The notes: generated from the letters alone by a model not told the origin. A stretch of DNA of 64,000 bases from Streptomyces sp. NBC_00569 (GCF_036345255.1 NZ_CP107783.1:1116001-1180000), one strand, 5' to 3'; shown: positions 1 to 8,542, counted from the first letter of the stretch. Program-made: numbers and translations.

Positions 1-2
1 TG

Positions 3-1010
3 GAGCGCACGCTCGCGCCCCCGTATCGGGCCGGAGCCTTCCGTACCGCCGCCCAGGTGCTCGGTGCGCTGCCGGACGGAGAGGTGGCCGAGCGCGCCGC
101 GGCCGGGACGCTCGAATCGCTCAAAGGGGTAGGGCCCAAGACCGCGCAGGTAGTGCGGGAGGCGCTGGCGGGCGAGGTGCCGGACTATCTGGAGCGCCTG
201 GAGAGCGAGGGCGCGGCGGCGCCGCTCGCGGAGGGCGGTGAGCGGCTGCGCGCGCTGCTGCGCGGCGACTGCCATCTGCACTCCGACTGGTCGGACGGCG
301 GCAGCACGGTCGAGGAGATGGGCCGCGCGGCGATCGCCCTCGGGCACGAGTGGGCGGTGCTGACCGACCACTCGCCGCGCCTGACGGTGGCGCGCGGCCT
401 TTCGCCGGAGCGGTTACGTGAACAGCTCTCCGTAGTGGCCGAGTTGAACGAGCGCTGGGCGCCCTTCCGGCTGCTCACCGGCATCGAGTGCGACATCCTC
501 GCCGACGGTTCCCTCGACCAGGAACCCGAACTCCTCGACCAGCTCGACGTGGTCGTCGTGTCGGTCCACTCCAAGCTGCGCATGGACGCTCCGGCGATGA
601 CACGCCGGATGGTGGCCGCGGTGACGAACCCGCTCGCCGACGTGCTCGGACACTGCACGGGGCGGCTCGTGACGGGAAGGAACAGGGTGGGGCGGGGCCG
701 CCCCGAGTCGCAGTTCGACGCGGGGGCGGTGTTCGCGGCGTGCGCGGAGTCGGGCACCGCGGTCGAGATCAACAGCCGCCCCGAGCGCCTCGACCCGCCC
801 CGCCGGCTGCTGCGCGAGGCCGTGGCTGCGGGCACGCTGTTCTCCGTCGACACGGACGCGCACGCACCGGGTCAGCTCGACTGGCAGCCCCTCGGCTGCG
901 CCCGCGCCGAGGAGTGCGGGGTACCGGCCGACCGTGTGGTGAACACGTGGCCGGCCGACGAACTCCTTGAATGGACACGGACGCGCCGGGTCCCGAGCCG
1001 GGCGGCGTAG
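3..1010 (+). CDS. PHP-domain metal-dependent phosphoesterase (5' end outside window)
   Basis: The protein has an N-terminal helix-hairpin-helix stretch (LKGVGPKTAQVV) followed by a PHP domain with its metal ligands in order: CHLHSDWSDGG, VLTDHS, the Glu of GIECD, SVHS, the His of VLGHCTGR and DTDAH. Stand-alone proteins of this layout resemble the tail of X-family DNA polymerases and are predicted phosphatases; the substrate is unknown. The frame is open back to the first bases of the window with family-like sequence, so the GTG at 57 is probably internal and the gene starts upstream. It converges on the methyltransferase gene that follows. Confidence 0.85.
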   Translation, partial: ERTLAPPYRAGAFRTAAQVLGALPDGEVAERAAAGTLESLKGVGPKTAQVVREALAGEVPDYLERLESEGAAAPLAEGGERLRALLRGDCHLHSDWSDGGSTVEEMGRAAIALGHEWAVLTDHSPRLTVARGLSPERLREQLSVVAELNERWAPFRLLTGIECDILADGSLDQEPELLDQLDVVVVSVHSKLRMDAPAMTRRMVAAVTNPLADVLGHCTGRLVTGRNRVGRGRPESQFDAGAVFAACAESGTAVEINSRPERLDPPRRLLREAVAAGTLFSVDTDAHAPGQLDWQPLGCARAEECGVPADRVVNTWPADELLEWTRTRRVPSRAA

Positions 1011-1020
1011 ACGCGGGGCG

Positions 1021-1039
1021 CGGGGTACGACGTTCCCCG
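1021..1039. terminator. Possible convergent terminator hairpin
   Basis: An imperfect 19-bp inverted repeat (CGGGG...CCCCG with inner ACG/CGT) lies in the 39-bp gap between two convergent genes. It has no T-run, as is usual for Streptomyces. The stem is short, so the call is weak. Confidence 0.3.
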
Positions 1040-1049
1040 GGCAGGCTCG

Positions 1050-1865
1050 CTAGCCCTCCCCCTCCCCCGCCCCGCCCCGCTTCGTGCCGATGACCACGGT
1101 GGCGTACAGGTCTTCGTCCGTCACCACCCGGGCGGACAGACCGCTGCGGGTGACTGCCTCGACGGCCTGGGCGGCCTGCTGTTCGCTGGTCTCCACGAAG
1201 AGATGTCCGCCCGGGGCCAGCCACTGAGGGGCCCCGGCGGCGACGCGGCGCATGATGTCGAGCCCGTCGGCGCCTCCGTCGAGCGCCATGCGCCGTTCAT
1301 GGTCGCGGGCCTCGGGCGGGAGCAGGGCCACGTCGCCGGTGGGGACGTACGGGCCGTTGGCGGCCAGGATGTCGACGCGGCCTCTGAGTGCCGCGGGCAG
1401 AGGCCCGTACAGGTCGCCCTCGTGGACCTCGCCGCCGAACCGCGACACGTTCCGGTGGGCGCAGCGCACGGCTGCCGGGTCCAGATCGGCCGCGTGGAGC
1501 TCGGCGGGGTCGGCGTGGGTGGCGAGCGCGGCGGCCACGGCCCCGCTGCCGCAGCACAGATCGAGCACGACGGCCCCGGCGGGCGCGAGGGCGGCGGCCT
1601 GGCGGGCGAGGAACTCGGTGCGGCGCCGCGGTACGAAGACACCCGGTTCGAGCGTGATGCGCAGACCGCAGAACTCCGCCCAGCCGACGACGTGTTCGAG
1701 GGGCAGGCCCTCCACGCGGCGCTCGACCATCGCGGCGAGTTCGTCCGGCGTACGGGCCGTCGACAGGAGGATGTCCGCCTCTTCCTCGGCGAAGACGCAG
1801 CCCGCTGCTCGCAGTCTGGCGACGACGGCGGGGTGGGGTGACGGGGGTGACGGGTGAACCGACAT
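1050..1865 (-). CDS. PrmC/HemK-related N5-glutamine methyltransferase, unknown substrate
   Basis: This is a class I SAM methyltransferase of the HemK/PrmC group. Motif I is VVLDLCCGSGAVAAAL and the acidic motif II is LHAADLD. The catalytic loop reads NGPYVP where true PrmC has NPPY. True PrmC methylates the GGQ glutamine of release factors. A sister actinobacterial subfamily carries a changed NPPY motif and has no assigned substrate, and this gene most likely belongs there. The start at 1865 gives MSVHPSPP. An upstream ATG at 1895 has a better GGGAG ribosome site and would add ten residues, so the true start is open. Confidence 0.75.
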   Translation of the reverse strand: MSVHPSPPSPHPAVVARLRAAGCVFAEEEADILLSTARTPDELAAMVERRVEGLPLEHVVGWAEFCGLRITLEPGVFVPRRRTEFLARQAAALAPAGAVVLDLCCGSGAVAAALATHADPAELHAADLDPAAVRCAHRNVSRFGGEVHEGDLYGPLPAALRGRVDILAANGPYVPTGDVALLPPEARDHERRMALDGGADGLDIMRRVAAGAPQWLAPGGHLFVETSEQQAAQAVEAVTRSGLSARVVTDEDLYATVVIGTKRGGAGEGEG

Positions 1866-1895
1866 GTATGAAGCGTGACCTTTCGGGATGCCCAT

Positions 1896-2288
1896 GGGGC
1901 TCCCGACGACCTGCGGCCACCTACGTCCGGTGGACCGCGGGGGTCTGTGAAGGGAGCACCCGACCTGACACAGCGGTAATGGGGCTCACCTCCTCGGCCG
2001 AAGCGCTGCTGGGAGCGGTAACACTACCCCAGCCGTCGCCGTGGCCCGGCCGGGAGTTGGGACCGCCGGCGGGTTGCCGACCGGCCGACGAACTGCCCGG
2101 TTCTTCGTGTTCCGCGAGGCGGGACGCAGTCACTCTGCGTGACTACCCCTCACTCCTCGCCTGATCGAACATTCCGGGCATATCGTTGATTAGGCACACC
2201 AGCCCGCCTCCGCACGTCGCGCCGGCTCACCTACCCCGAGCCGGCCTCCGCACATCGAGCCGGACGACTCAAGAGACAGGGGGTCGCC
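1896..2288. other. Intergenic region, no convincing gene
   Basis: The two flanking genes diverge here, so promoters for both should lie in this 393-bp stretch. A minus-strand frame (1921-2133) is open for 70 codons from a GTG, but only about three quarters of its third positions are G or C, below the real genes nearby. I saw no family signature in it and do not call it a gene. Confidence 0.5.
2207..2263 (+). repeat. Imperfect 19-bp direct repeat upstream of slipin gene
   Basis: Two copies of a 19-mer (2207-2225 and 2245-2263; CCTCCGCACGTCGCGCCGG and CCTCCGCACATCGAGCCGG) differ at two positions and are spaced 38 bp apart. The second ends 25 bp before the slipin start codon, so they may be regulator half-sites or simple duplication. 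Confidence 0.5.
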
Positions 2289-3113
2289 ATGCTGGCGGAA
2301 CTGCTCACGGCCGCGGCCGCGACCGCTTCGGTCTGCGCTGTCTACGCCGCCGCGGCGGCACGTGTCGTCAAGCAGTACGAGCGGGGTGTCGTCTTCCGCC
2401 TGGGCAGGCTGCACGGCGCCGTCCGTGGGCCGGGCTTCACCACCGTCGTCCCCGGTATCGACCGGCTGCACAAGGTCAACATGCAGATCGTGACCATGCC
2501 GGTGCCGGCACAGGACGGCATCACCCGCGACAACGTCACGGTGCGGGTCGACGCCGTCATCTACTTCAAGGTCGTCGACGCCGCCAGCGCGATCGTGCAG
2601 GTCGAGGACTACCGGTTCGCCGTCTCCCAGATGGCTCAGACCTCGCTGCGGTCCATCATCGGCAAGAGCGACCTGGACGACCTGCTCTCCAACCGCGAAA
2701 AGCTCAACCAGGGCCTGGAGCTGATGATCGACAGCCCGGCCATCGGCTGGGGCGTGCAGATCGACCGCGTCGAGATCAAGGACGTGTCACTGCCCGAGAC
2801 GATGAAGCGGTCCATGGCCCGGCAGGCCGAGGCCGACCGTGAGCGGCGCGCCCGCGTCATCAACGCCGACGCCGAACTCCAGGCCTCCAAGAAGCTCGCC
2901 GAGGCGGCGGCCCAGATGTCCGAACAGCCTGCGGCACTCCAACTCCGGCTCCTGCAGACCGTGGTGGCCGTCGCCGCCGAGAAGAACTCGACCCTCGTAC
3001 TGCCGTTCCCGGTGGAACTCCTGCGCTTCCTCGAACGGGCCCAGCAACCCTCTGCCCCGCCACCCGCCGTCGAGGAGGGCGAACACGAGAAGCCCGCGAG
3101 CCCGGAGGAATGA
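2289..3113 (+). CDS. SPFH/Band 7 (slipin, stomatin-like) membrane protein
   Basis: A short hydrophobic N-terminal segment (about residues 3-22) precedes a Band 7 domain with the typical YERGVVFRLGRL entry and an Ala/Glu-rich C-terminal helix (DRERRARVINADAELQ). Slipins oligomerise at the inner face of the membrane in lipid microdomains and often act with NfeD-type proteases, but none is present here. Translation starts at an ATG after a GGGGG ribosome site. The stop overlaps the next start in an ATGA, so the two genes are probably translated together. Confidence 0.85.
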   Translation: MLAELLTAAAATASVCAVYAAAAARVVKQYERGVVFRLGRLHGAVRGPGFTTVVPGIDRLHKVNMQIVTMPVPAQDGITRDNVTVRVDAVIYFKVVDAASAIVQVEDYRFAVSQMAQTSLRSIIGKSDLDDLLSNREKLNQGLELMIDSPAIGWGVQIDRVEIKDVSLPETMKRSMARQAEADRERRARVINADAELQASKKLAEAAAQMSEQPAALQLRLLQTVVAVAAEKNSTLVLPFPVELLRFLERAQQPSAPPPAVEEGEHEKPASPEE

Positions 3114-3568
3114 CGGCGCCACGCAAGCGCGTTCGCACCGGCATGGACACAGCTGAGGCGGCACGGCGGTTCGTCGAGACCTGGGAACGGGGGTGGGCGC
3201 GGCACGACGTGCCGGCGCTCCTCGCCCTCTACGCGGAGGACTGCGTGCACCGCTCGATGCCGTTCAGGGAGCCGCACCGGGGGCGGGCGGCGCTCGCCGG
3301 CTATCTGCGCTGGTCGTTCGAGGACGAGCGCCCGCTCGACGTGCGGTTCGGACCGCCGCTGATCGGCCCGGACGGACTGGCCGTCGCCGAGTTCCGGGTG
3401 GTGGCCGAGGAGGGCGGTGAGGTCTCGACGCTGGCGGGCTGCGTGTTCGCACGGTTCCGTGGCGACGGGCTCGCCGTCGAGACGCGGGACTACTGGCACC
3501 AGAGCGGCGGCCGGCAGGAACCCGGGGGCGGACTGTTCCTCGGGGAAGAGGACGGCCTGTCATCTTGA
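3110..3568 (+). CDS. SnoaL-like (NTF2-fold) protein
   Basis: This 152-residue protein has the NTF2/SnoaL pattern: an N-terminal helix ending in RHDVPALLALYAEDCVH, then a curved sheet and a final YWHQ. Such proteins are small polyketide-cyclase-like enzymes, isomerases or binding proteins, and no catalytic assignment is possible. It overlaps the slipin gene by 4 bp (ATGA). A second Met 12 codons in (MDTAEAARRF) is a possible alternative start. The next gene begins beyond an operator-like motif, so this is the end of the two-gene unit. Confidence 0.75.
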   Translation: MTAPRKRVRTGMDTAEAARRFVETWERGWARHDVPALLALYAEDCVHRSMPFREPHRGRAALAGYLRWSFEDERPLDVRFGPPLIGPDGLAVAEFRVVAEEGGEVSTLAGCVFARFRGDGLAVETRDYWHQSGGRQEPGGGLFLGEEDGLSS

Positions 3569-3613
3569 GGGGAATTCCCTCGCGGCGCGGATCCCTTCGT
3601 CCGCCCGACCGGG

Positions 3614-3626
3614 GACGTCTGATGTC
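3614..3626. promoter_or_regulatory. nan-locus operator motif, copy 1
   Basis: GACGTCTGATGTC fits the near-palindrome GAC(A/G)TC-N-GA(C/T)GTC that recurs three more times in this locus. It lies 71 bp before the FadR-type regulator gene, consistent with autoregulation. The link to the regulator is inferred from position and recurrence. Confidence 0.65.
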
Positions 3627-3696
3627 CGATGCCTTGGTAGCGTAGAAACGGCCCGGGCGGCGGGCCCAGGCGCGTCCAGAGGTGGGGAGACCGCTC

Positions 3697-4419
3697 ATGC
3701 CCGGTACCAGGCCGGTCCGGCCACTGCTCCGGCAGGAAGTCGCCGACGGCATCAAGCGGTACATCCTCGAGAACCGGCTGCACCCCGGTGATCCGCTGCC
3801 CACGGAGACGGAGTTGTGCGAGGCCCTCGGCGCGAGCCGGTCCAGCGTCCGCGAGGCGGTCAAGATCCTGCACGCGCTCGACATCGTCGAGGTCAGGCAC
3901 GGCCACGGCACGTACGTGGGACATCTGAGCCTGTCCGCCCTTGTCGAGAGCCTGACGTTCCGCGGGCTGCTGAGCCCCGACGACGACGTGCAGGTGCTCG
4001 CCGACCTCGTCGACGTGCGTGAGCTGTTCGAGCGCGGCATGGCCGAGCGGATCGTCGCGTCACTCAACGGCGAGCAACTCGACGCGCTGGAGCGCCTGGT
4101 GACCCGGATGAGCGACGTCGGTGTCGGCGGTGACGGCCAAGGGCTCATCGAGGCCGACCGCGCGTTCCACGCCCTGCTCGTGGCGCCACTCGGCAATGAC
4201 CTGATGGGCCAGCTCTCGATGGCGTTCTGGGATGTGTACGCCATCGTGGCCCCGCAGATCGACGGCTTCACGCACACCGAGCAGGCGGAGACCGTCGCCG
4301 CGCACCACAGCATCGTGACGGCGGCCCGCGCGGGCGACGCGGCGGCGTTCGTGCGGGCCATCGGTGAGCACTACGCGCCGGTCCGACGGCGCATCTCCGA
4401 GGCCCGCACGCGCTCTTGA
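3697..4419 (+). CDS. nanR: FadR/GntR-family regulator of the sialic-acid locus (NanR-like)
   Basis: The N-terminal winged helix-turn-helix (residues about 10-70) contains LPTETELCEALGASRSSVREAVKIL and the wing HGHGTYVG. It is followed by an all-helical FCD effector domain, which makes it a FadR-subfamily GntR protein. The ATG at 3697 has GGGGAG seven bases upstream; a GTG five codons earlier is less likely. Enterobacterial NanR also belongs to this subfamily, and the gene directly precedes sialidase, aldolase, kinase, epimerase and transporter genes. The ligand is therefore probably sialic acid or a downstream amino sugar. This is a role inferred from context. Confidence 0.75.
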   Translation: MPGTRPVRPLLRQEVADGIKRYILENRLHPGDPLPTETELCEALGASRSSVREAVKILHALDIVEVRHGHGTYVGHLSLSALVESLTFRGLLSPDDDVQVLADLVDVRELFERGMAERIVASLNGEQLDALERLVTRMSDVGVGGDGQGLIEADRAFHALLVAPLGNDLMGQLSMAFWDVYAIVAPQIDGFTHTEQAETVAAHHSIVTAARAGDAAAFVRAIGEHYAPVRRRISEARTRS

Positions 4420-4459
4420 CGGCCCTGTGCGGCGCCCCTAGGGTCCCTCAACGAAACAG

Positions 4460-4506
4460 GACATCTGACGTCTGCTGTCCTCTCTTTCGCACGGACATCT
4501 GACGTC
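4460..4506. promoter_or_regulatory. Pair of identical nan-locus operator motifs
   Basis: The same 13-mer, GACATCTGACGTC, occurs at 4460-4472 and 4494-4506, 34 bp start to start, just upstream of the sialidase gene. That is roughly three helical turns, a spacing that suits two regulator dimers on nearly the same face of the DNA. Confidence 0.7.
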
Positions 4507-4547
4507 GGACGCGCCCACAGGAACCTCCGCAGAGATGAGAGCCGTCC

Positions 4548-5714
4548 ATGCATCGAAGAATGCTCGTCGCGCTGGTGTCCGCCGGACTTCTCACCCTGGG
4601 ATCGGGAACGACCGCCCTCGCCCACGGTGATCGACATCCCGGAAACCGGAGCGAGTTGACCTCCCAGGACCTCGCCACCCGGGGAGCCGGATTCCCGCAG
4701 TACCGGATACCCGCCCTGACCACGTCCACAAAGGGCACGCTCATAGCGGCCTACGACGGCCGGCCCACCATGGCCGATCTCCCCAGCCACATCGCCCTCG
4801 TGGTGCGGCGCAGCACGGACGGCGGCGCCACATGGCAGGCGCAGCAGGTCGTGCGGAGCGAGGCCGCCCCCAAGGGGTTCGGAGACCCGAGCCTGCTCAC
4901 CGACCGCGCCACGGGCCGGATCTTCCTCTTCCACGCCGCCTCGGTGAACCAGGGGTTCGCCGGGTCGCACACCGGTAACGACGACGACGATCCCGACATC
5001 CTGCACGCCGACTACAGCTACTCGGACGACGACGGGGTGACCTGGCGCCACCGCCGCATCACGTCGATGGTCAAGAACCCCGCGTGGGGTGGCCTGTTCG
5101 CCGCGTCCGGCGAGGGCATCCAGCTGCGGCACGGCCCGCGCAAGGGGCGCCTTCTCCAGCAGTACGCGATCCGGATCGACGGCGCGAACTTCGCGGCGAG
5201 CGCGTACAGCGATGACCACGGCGCGACCTGGAGGATGGGCGAGCCGGTCGGGCCGGGCGGCGACGAGAACAAGACGGTGGAGCTGTCCGACGGGACGGTC
5301 ATGCTCAACAACCGTTCGGCGCCGTACCGGACCGTCGCGTACTCCACCGACGGCGGCGCCACGTACACGCCGTTCGCACCCGACCCGCAGCTGCCCGACC
5401 CGGCGAACAACGCGTCGATCATCCGGTACGCCCCCGACGCGCCGCCGAGCGACCCCCGCTCGAAGTGGCTCCTGTTCAGCAACACCGAGGACACCGGGGC
5501 CCGCCGTAACCTCACCGTCAAGATGTCCTGCGACGACGGCGTGACGTGGCCCGTGAAGAAGGTCGTCGACCCCGGGGCGGCCGCCTACTCCACCCTGACC
5601 CGGCTGCCGGACGGACTCGTGGGCCTGCTGTACGAACGCGGCGACTACCAGCACATGACCTACGCCTCGTTCGGCCTGAAGTGGCTGGGCGGGGGGTGCG
5701 GGCACCAACGGTGA
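4548..5714 (+). CDS. Secreted exo-alpha-sialidase (GH33)
   Basis: A signal peptide (MHRRMLVALVSAG..., cleavage likely after TALA) precedes a six-bladed sialidase fold. The Arg of the catalytic triad is in YRIPAL, an aspartate lies in AAYDGRP, and five Asp-box repeats are visible: STDGGATW, SDDDGVTW, SDDHGATW, STDGGATY and SCDDGVTW. The enzyme should release terminal sialic acid from glycoconjugates outside the cell. At 388 residues it is a minimal catalytic domain without added carbohydrate-binding modules. It sits between the regulator and the uptake and breakdown genes, with two operator motifs in its promoter region. Confidence 0.9.
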   Translation: MHRRMLVALVSAGLLTLGSGTTALAHGDRHPGNRSELTSQDLATRGAGFPQYRIPALTTSTKGTLIAAYDGRPTMADLPSHIALVVRRSTDGGATWQAQQVVRSEAAPKGFGDPSLLTDRATGRIFLFHAASVNQGFAGSHTGNDDDDPDILHADYSYSDDDGVTWRHRRITSMVKNPAWGGLFAASGEGIQLRHGPRKGRLLQQYAIRIDGANFAASAYSDDHGATWRMGEPVGPGGDENKTVELSDGTVMLNNRSAPYRTVAYSTDGGATYTPFAPDPQLPDPANNASIIRYAPDAPPSDPRSKWLLFSNTEDTGARRNLTVKMSCDDGVTWPVKKVVDPGAAAYSTLTRLPDGLVGLLYERGDYQHMTYASFGLKWLGGGCGHQR

Positions 5715-5741
5715 CCGTCTCGGGAATGTGACCTCTACCCC

Positions 5742-5772
5742 TTGACCGCCCCCGCAGGGTGCGACTTAAGGT
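5742..5772 (+). promoter_or_regulatory. Candidate promoter of nanAKET
   Basis: TTGACC (5742-5747) lies 19 bp before TAAGGT (5767-5772); a 17-bp reading uses CTTAAG. It is upstream of nanA and just ahead of an operator-like site, so bound regulator would sit around the transcription start. This was read by eye. Confidence 0.4.
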
Positions 5773-5787
5773 GACGCCAGGACGTAG

Positions 5788-5800
5788 GACGTCTTATGTC
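5788..5800. promoter_or_regulatory. nan-locus operator motif, copy 4
   Basis: GACGTCTTATGTC matches the locus motif with one departure (T for G in the right half). It is 46 bp before nanA. Confidence 0.6.
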
Positions 5801-5845
5801 TGACGCCCTACCCCCTCTGAACCGAAGAGAACCCGGAGCGCCGCC

Positions 5846-6805
5846 ATGCCCCTGACCGCACCCCTGCGCGGGGTCGTCCCGCCCGTCTGCACCCCCCTCG
5901 ACGAGACGGGTGAGGTGGACACCGCCTCCCTGGCCCGTCTCGTCGAGCACCTCGTCGCGGGCGGCGTGCACGGACTGTTCGCCCTCGGCTCGACCAGCGA
6001 GGTCGCGTATCTGACCGACGAGCAGCGTGCCGTCACCCTGCGGACCGTCGTGAAGGCGGCGGCGGGACGGGTCCCCGTGCTCGCCGGTGTCATCGACACG
6101 ACGACCGCGCGCGTCGTCGCCCACGCACGCGTGGCCGCCGACCTCGGCGCCGACGCCCTGGTCGCCACCGCGCCCTTCTACACGCGCACCCACCCCAAGG
6201 AGATCGCGGGCCACTTCCGCACCCTGCACGCGAGCGTGGACCTGCCGCTGTTCGCGTACGACATCCCGGTCGCCGTCCACAGCAAGCTCCCCGCGTCGCT
6301 CGTGCGGGAGCTCGCCGAGGACGGCACGCTCGCCGGCCTCAAGGACAGCAGCGGCGACGAGGGCGGGCTGCGCCGGCTGCTCGTCGAGCTCGGCGGCCGC
6401 GACGGGCGCACGGACGGGCCCGCCCCGCACTTCTCCGTCCTGACCGGATCCGAACTCACCGTGGACTGCGCCCTGTTGGCCGGCGCGGACGGCGTCGTCC
6501 CCGGCATCGGCAACGTCGACCCCGCCGGATACGTGCGCCTCTACGACGCCGCGCTGGCCGGTGACTGGTCACTCGCCGCCAAGGAGCAGGAGCGTCTCGT
6601 CGCGCTGTTCGGCATGGTCGACGTGGGACCCGAGGCCGACATGGGGCGCAGCTCGTCCGCGCTCGGCTCGTTCAAGGCGGCGCTGCGCCTCCTCGGAGTC
6701 ATCGAGTGCGGCGACACGGCGTTCCCCCAGATCCAGCTCGGTGAGGAGTCCGTCGCCGAGGTCGCGCAGCATCTGCGGGCCGCCGGGCTCGCGCCGGTCC
6801 GATGA
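5846..6805 (+). CDS. nanA: N-acetylneuraminate lyase-type aldolase (DapA/NanA family)
   Basis: This TIM-barrel aldolase belongs to the DapA/NAL family. It has a GSTSE substrate-carboxylate motif (family GST(G/S)E), the catalytic Tyr in AYDIPV and the Schiff-base Lys in GLKDSSGD. At 319 residues it is somewhat longer than E. coli NanA, with an insert near GGRDGRTDGPAP. In this locus it would split N-acetylneuraminate into pyruvate and N-acetylmannosamine. Sequence alone does not separate lyases from other DapA-family aldolases, so specificity rests on neighbours. Its stop overlaps nanK in an ATGA. Confidence 0.8.
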   Translation: MPLTAPLRGVVPPVCTPLDETGEVDTASLARLVEHLVAGGVHGLFALGSTSEVAYLTDEQRAVTLRTVVKAAAGRVPVLAGVIDTTTARVVAHARVAADLGADALVATAPFYTRTHPKEIAGHFRTLHASVDLPLFAYDIPVAVHSKLPASLVRELAEDGTLAGLKDSSGDEGGLRRLLVELGGRDGRTDGPAPHFSVLTGSELTVDCALLAGADGVVPGIGNVDPAGYVRLYDAALAGDWSLAAKEQERLVALFGMVDVGPEADMGRSSSALGSFKAALRLLGVIECGDTAFPQIQLGEESVAEVAQHLRAAGLAPVR

Positions 6806-7731
6806 CGGTCACAGGTCCGGCGATCGGCCTCGACCTCGGAGGCACGAAGATCGCCGCCGCCCTCGTCGCGCCGGACGGCACGGTCCTCGCCCGGCACACG
6901 CGGGCCACGCCCGCGGCCGACGGACCCGAGGCCGTGCTCGACGCGCTCGCCGCCGCGGCCCGTTCGGTCGACGGCGGCAACGCCCCCGGTGTCCTCGGGG
7001 TCGCCGCGGCCGGGGTGATCGACCCGGTGACGGGCACCGTCACCAGCGCCACGGACTCGATCCGCGGCTGGGCCGGCACGGCACTGGCCGCCGGCCTCGC
7101 GGCCCGTACGGGCCTCCTGGTCGCGTGCGACAACGACGTACGCGCGACGGCGGCCCCCGAACTGGCCGCCGCCGGCGCGGGAGCGTCCCTCGTCTACGCG
7201 GCGATCGGCACCGGTGTCGGCGGCGCCCTGGCCGTGGGCGGGCGCATGGTGCACGGAACCGCGGGCATCGCCGGTCATCTCGGCCATGTGCCGAGCCCCG
7301 AAGCGGCGGGACTTGCCTGCACCTGCGGCGGCACGGGACATCTGGAGGCCGTCGCCTCGGGGCCGGGGATCGCCGCACTGTACGGACGGCTCACGGGCCG
7401 GCCCGTGGACCGCCTGGAGACCGTGGCCGAACGGGCCGCGTCGGGTGACGAGCCGGCCGTGCGCGCCATCGTGACCGGCGCGGTCGCCGCGGGCCGGGTT
7501 CTGGGCGGTCTCGCCAACACGCTGGGGCCCGACCGGGTCGTCGTCGGCGGCGGAGTGCCGCACATCGGGCCCCTCTACTGGGACGCGCTGACCGAGGCGT
7601 TCGCCGCCGAACTCATGCCGCCCCTGGCCCGGCTCCGGCCGTCGAGGCCCCTCTTCGGGGCCGACGCCGCCGTCATCGGCGCCGCGCGCCTGCCCACCCA
7701 GGTCCCGCTGCACGCGCCGCCCCCGTCCTGA
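6802..7731 (+). CDS. nanK: ROK-family N-acetylmannosamine kinase
   Basis: The ATP-binding start GLDLGGTKIAAAL (residues about 9-21) and the GHLGHV motif define a ROK sugar kinase. The zinc-binding signature, usually CxCGxxGCxE, reads CTCGGTGHLEA, so the last Cys is His. That could still bind zinc, or the site may be weakened. The predicted reaction is N-acetylmannosamine plus ATP to N-acetylmannosamine-6-phosphate. There is no N-terminal helix-turn-helix, so it is a kinase and not a ROK repressor. It is translationally coupled to nanA and followed 23 bp later by nanE. Confidence 0.8.
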   Translation: MTVTGPAIGLDLGGTKIAAALVAPDGTVLARHTRATPAADGPEAVLDALAAAARSVDGGNAPGVLGVAAAGVIDPVTGTVTSATDSIRGWAGTALAAGLAARTGLLVACDNDVRATAAPELAAAGAGASLVYAAIGTGVGGALAVGGRMVHGTAGIAGHLGHVPSPEAAGLACTCGGTGHLEAVASGPGIAALYGRLTGRPVDRLETVAERAASGDEPAVRAIVTGAVAAGRVLGGLANTLGPDRVVVGGGVPHIGPLYWDALTEAFAAELMPPLARLRPSRPLFGADAAVIGAARLPTQVPLHAPPPS

Positions 7732-7754
7732 CCATCCCTTCCCTGGAGCCCTCG

Positions 7755-8447
7755 ATGAACGACCCCGCGCCCTCGTCCCCCGTCGCCGGCCTGCTCGACG
7801 GCAGGCTGATCGTCTCCTGTCAGGCACCGCCCGGAGATCCCATGCGCGACACCGGCACCCTCGTACGGCTGGCCCGGGCGGCCGCGGCCGGCGGGGCGGC
7901 CGGGATCCGGGCCAACGAACCCGAGGTCGTCGCCGCGATCTCCGCCGCCGTCGACCTGCCTCTCATCGGGCTGTGGAAGGACGGGGACACCGGCGTCTAC
8001 ATCACGCCGACCGTCCGGCACGCCTTGGCCGTCGCCGAGGCGGGTGCCCACATCGTCGCCACCGACGCGACCGCGCGCCCCAGGCCCGACGGCGGCACGT
8101 TCGCCGACGTCGTGGCGGCGGTGCACGCCGCCGGGGCCCTGGTGATGGCCGATGTGGCGACCCTCGACGAGGGCGTCGCCGCGGCCGCCGCCGGCGCGGA
8201 CTTCGTGTCGACCACGCTGTCCGGCTACGTTCCCGGCTCCCCGCGCCAGGACGGTCCCGACCTCGATCTGGTGGCCGCGCTCTCGGCCGCGCTGGCCGTC
8301 CCGGTCGTCGCGGAAGGCCGTATCAGCACCCCCGAAGAGGCCGCGCTGGCGCTCGCGCGGGGTGCGCACAGCGTCGTCGTCGGCACCGCGATCACCGCAC
8401 CCACCGCGCTGACCTCGCGCTTCGTGACCGCGCTCCCCCGTACGTAG
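7755..8447 (+). CDS. nanE: N-acetylmannosamine-6-phosphate 2-epimerase
   Basis: This 230-residue TIM barrel carries family motifs in order: LIVSCQA, the loop WKDGDTGVYITPT, the catalytic and phosphate-site segments ATDATARPRPDG, LMADVATLDEG and TTLSGY, then VVAEGRI and VVVGTAIT. It converts N-acetylmannosamine-6-phosphate to N-acetylglucosamine-6-phosphate, which NagA (not in this window) would deacetylate. Length and motifs are normal. It lies between the kinase and the transporter in the same direction and is very likely in one operon. Confidence 0.92.
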   Translation: MNDPAPSSPVAGLLDGRLIVSCQAPPGDPMRDTGTLVRLARAAAAGGAAGIRANEPEVVAAISAAVDLPLIGLWKDGDTGVYITPTVRHALAVAEAGAHIVATDATARPRPDGGTFADVVAAVHAAGALVMADVATLDEGVAAAAAGADFVSTTLSGYVPGSPRQDGPDLDLVAALSAALAVPVVAEGRISTPEEAALALARGAHSVVVGTAITAPTALTSRFVTALPRT

Positions 8448-8542
8448 TTCCCGCTCACCCCCTCTCCCCCACTCAGGCCGTACCGCACCCCACACCGCAG
8501 ACGGGACTCGACGGCGAGTCCTTCCGGCATCCTGGAGTAATC

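Noticed and set aside
1921..2133. 70-codon minus-strand frame in the first intergenic region
   Set aside because: G/C at third positions is only about 73% and no ribosome site or motif is visible.
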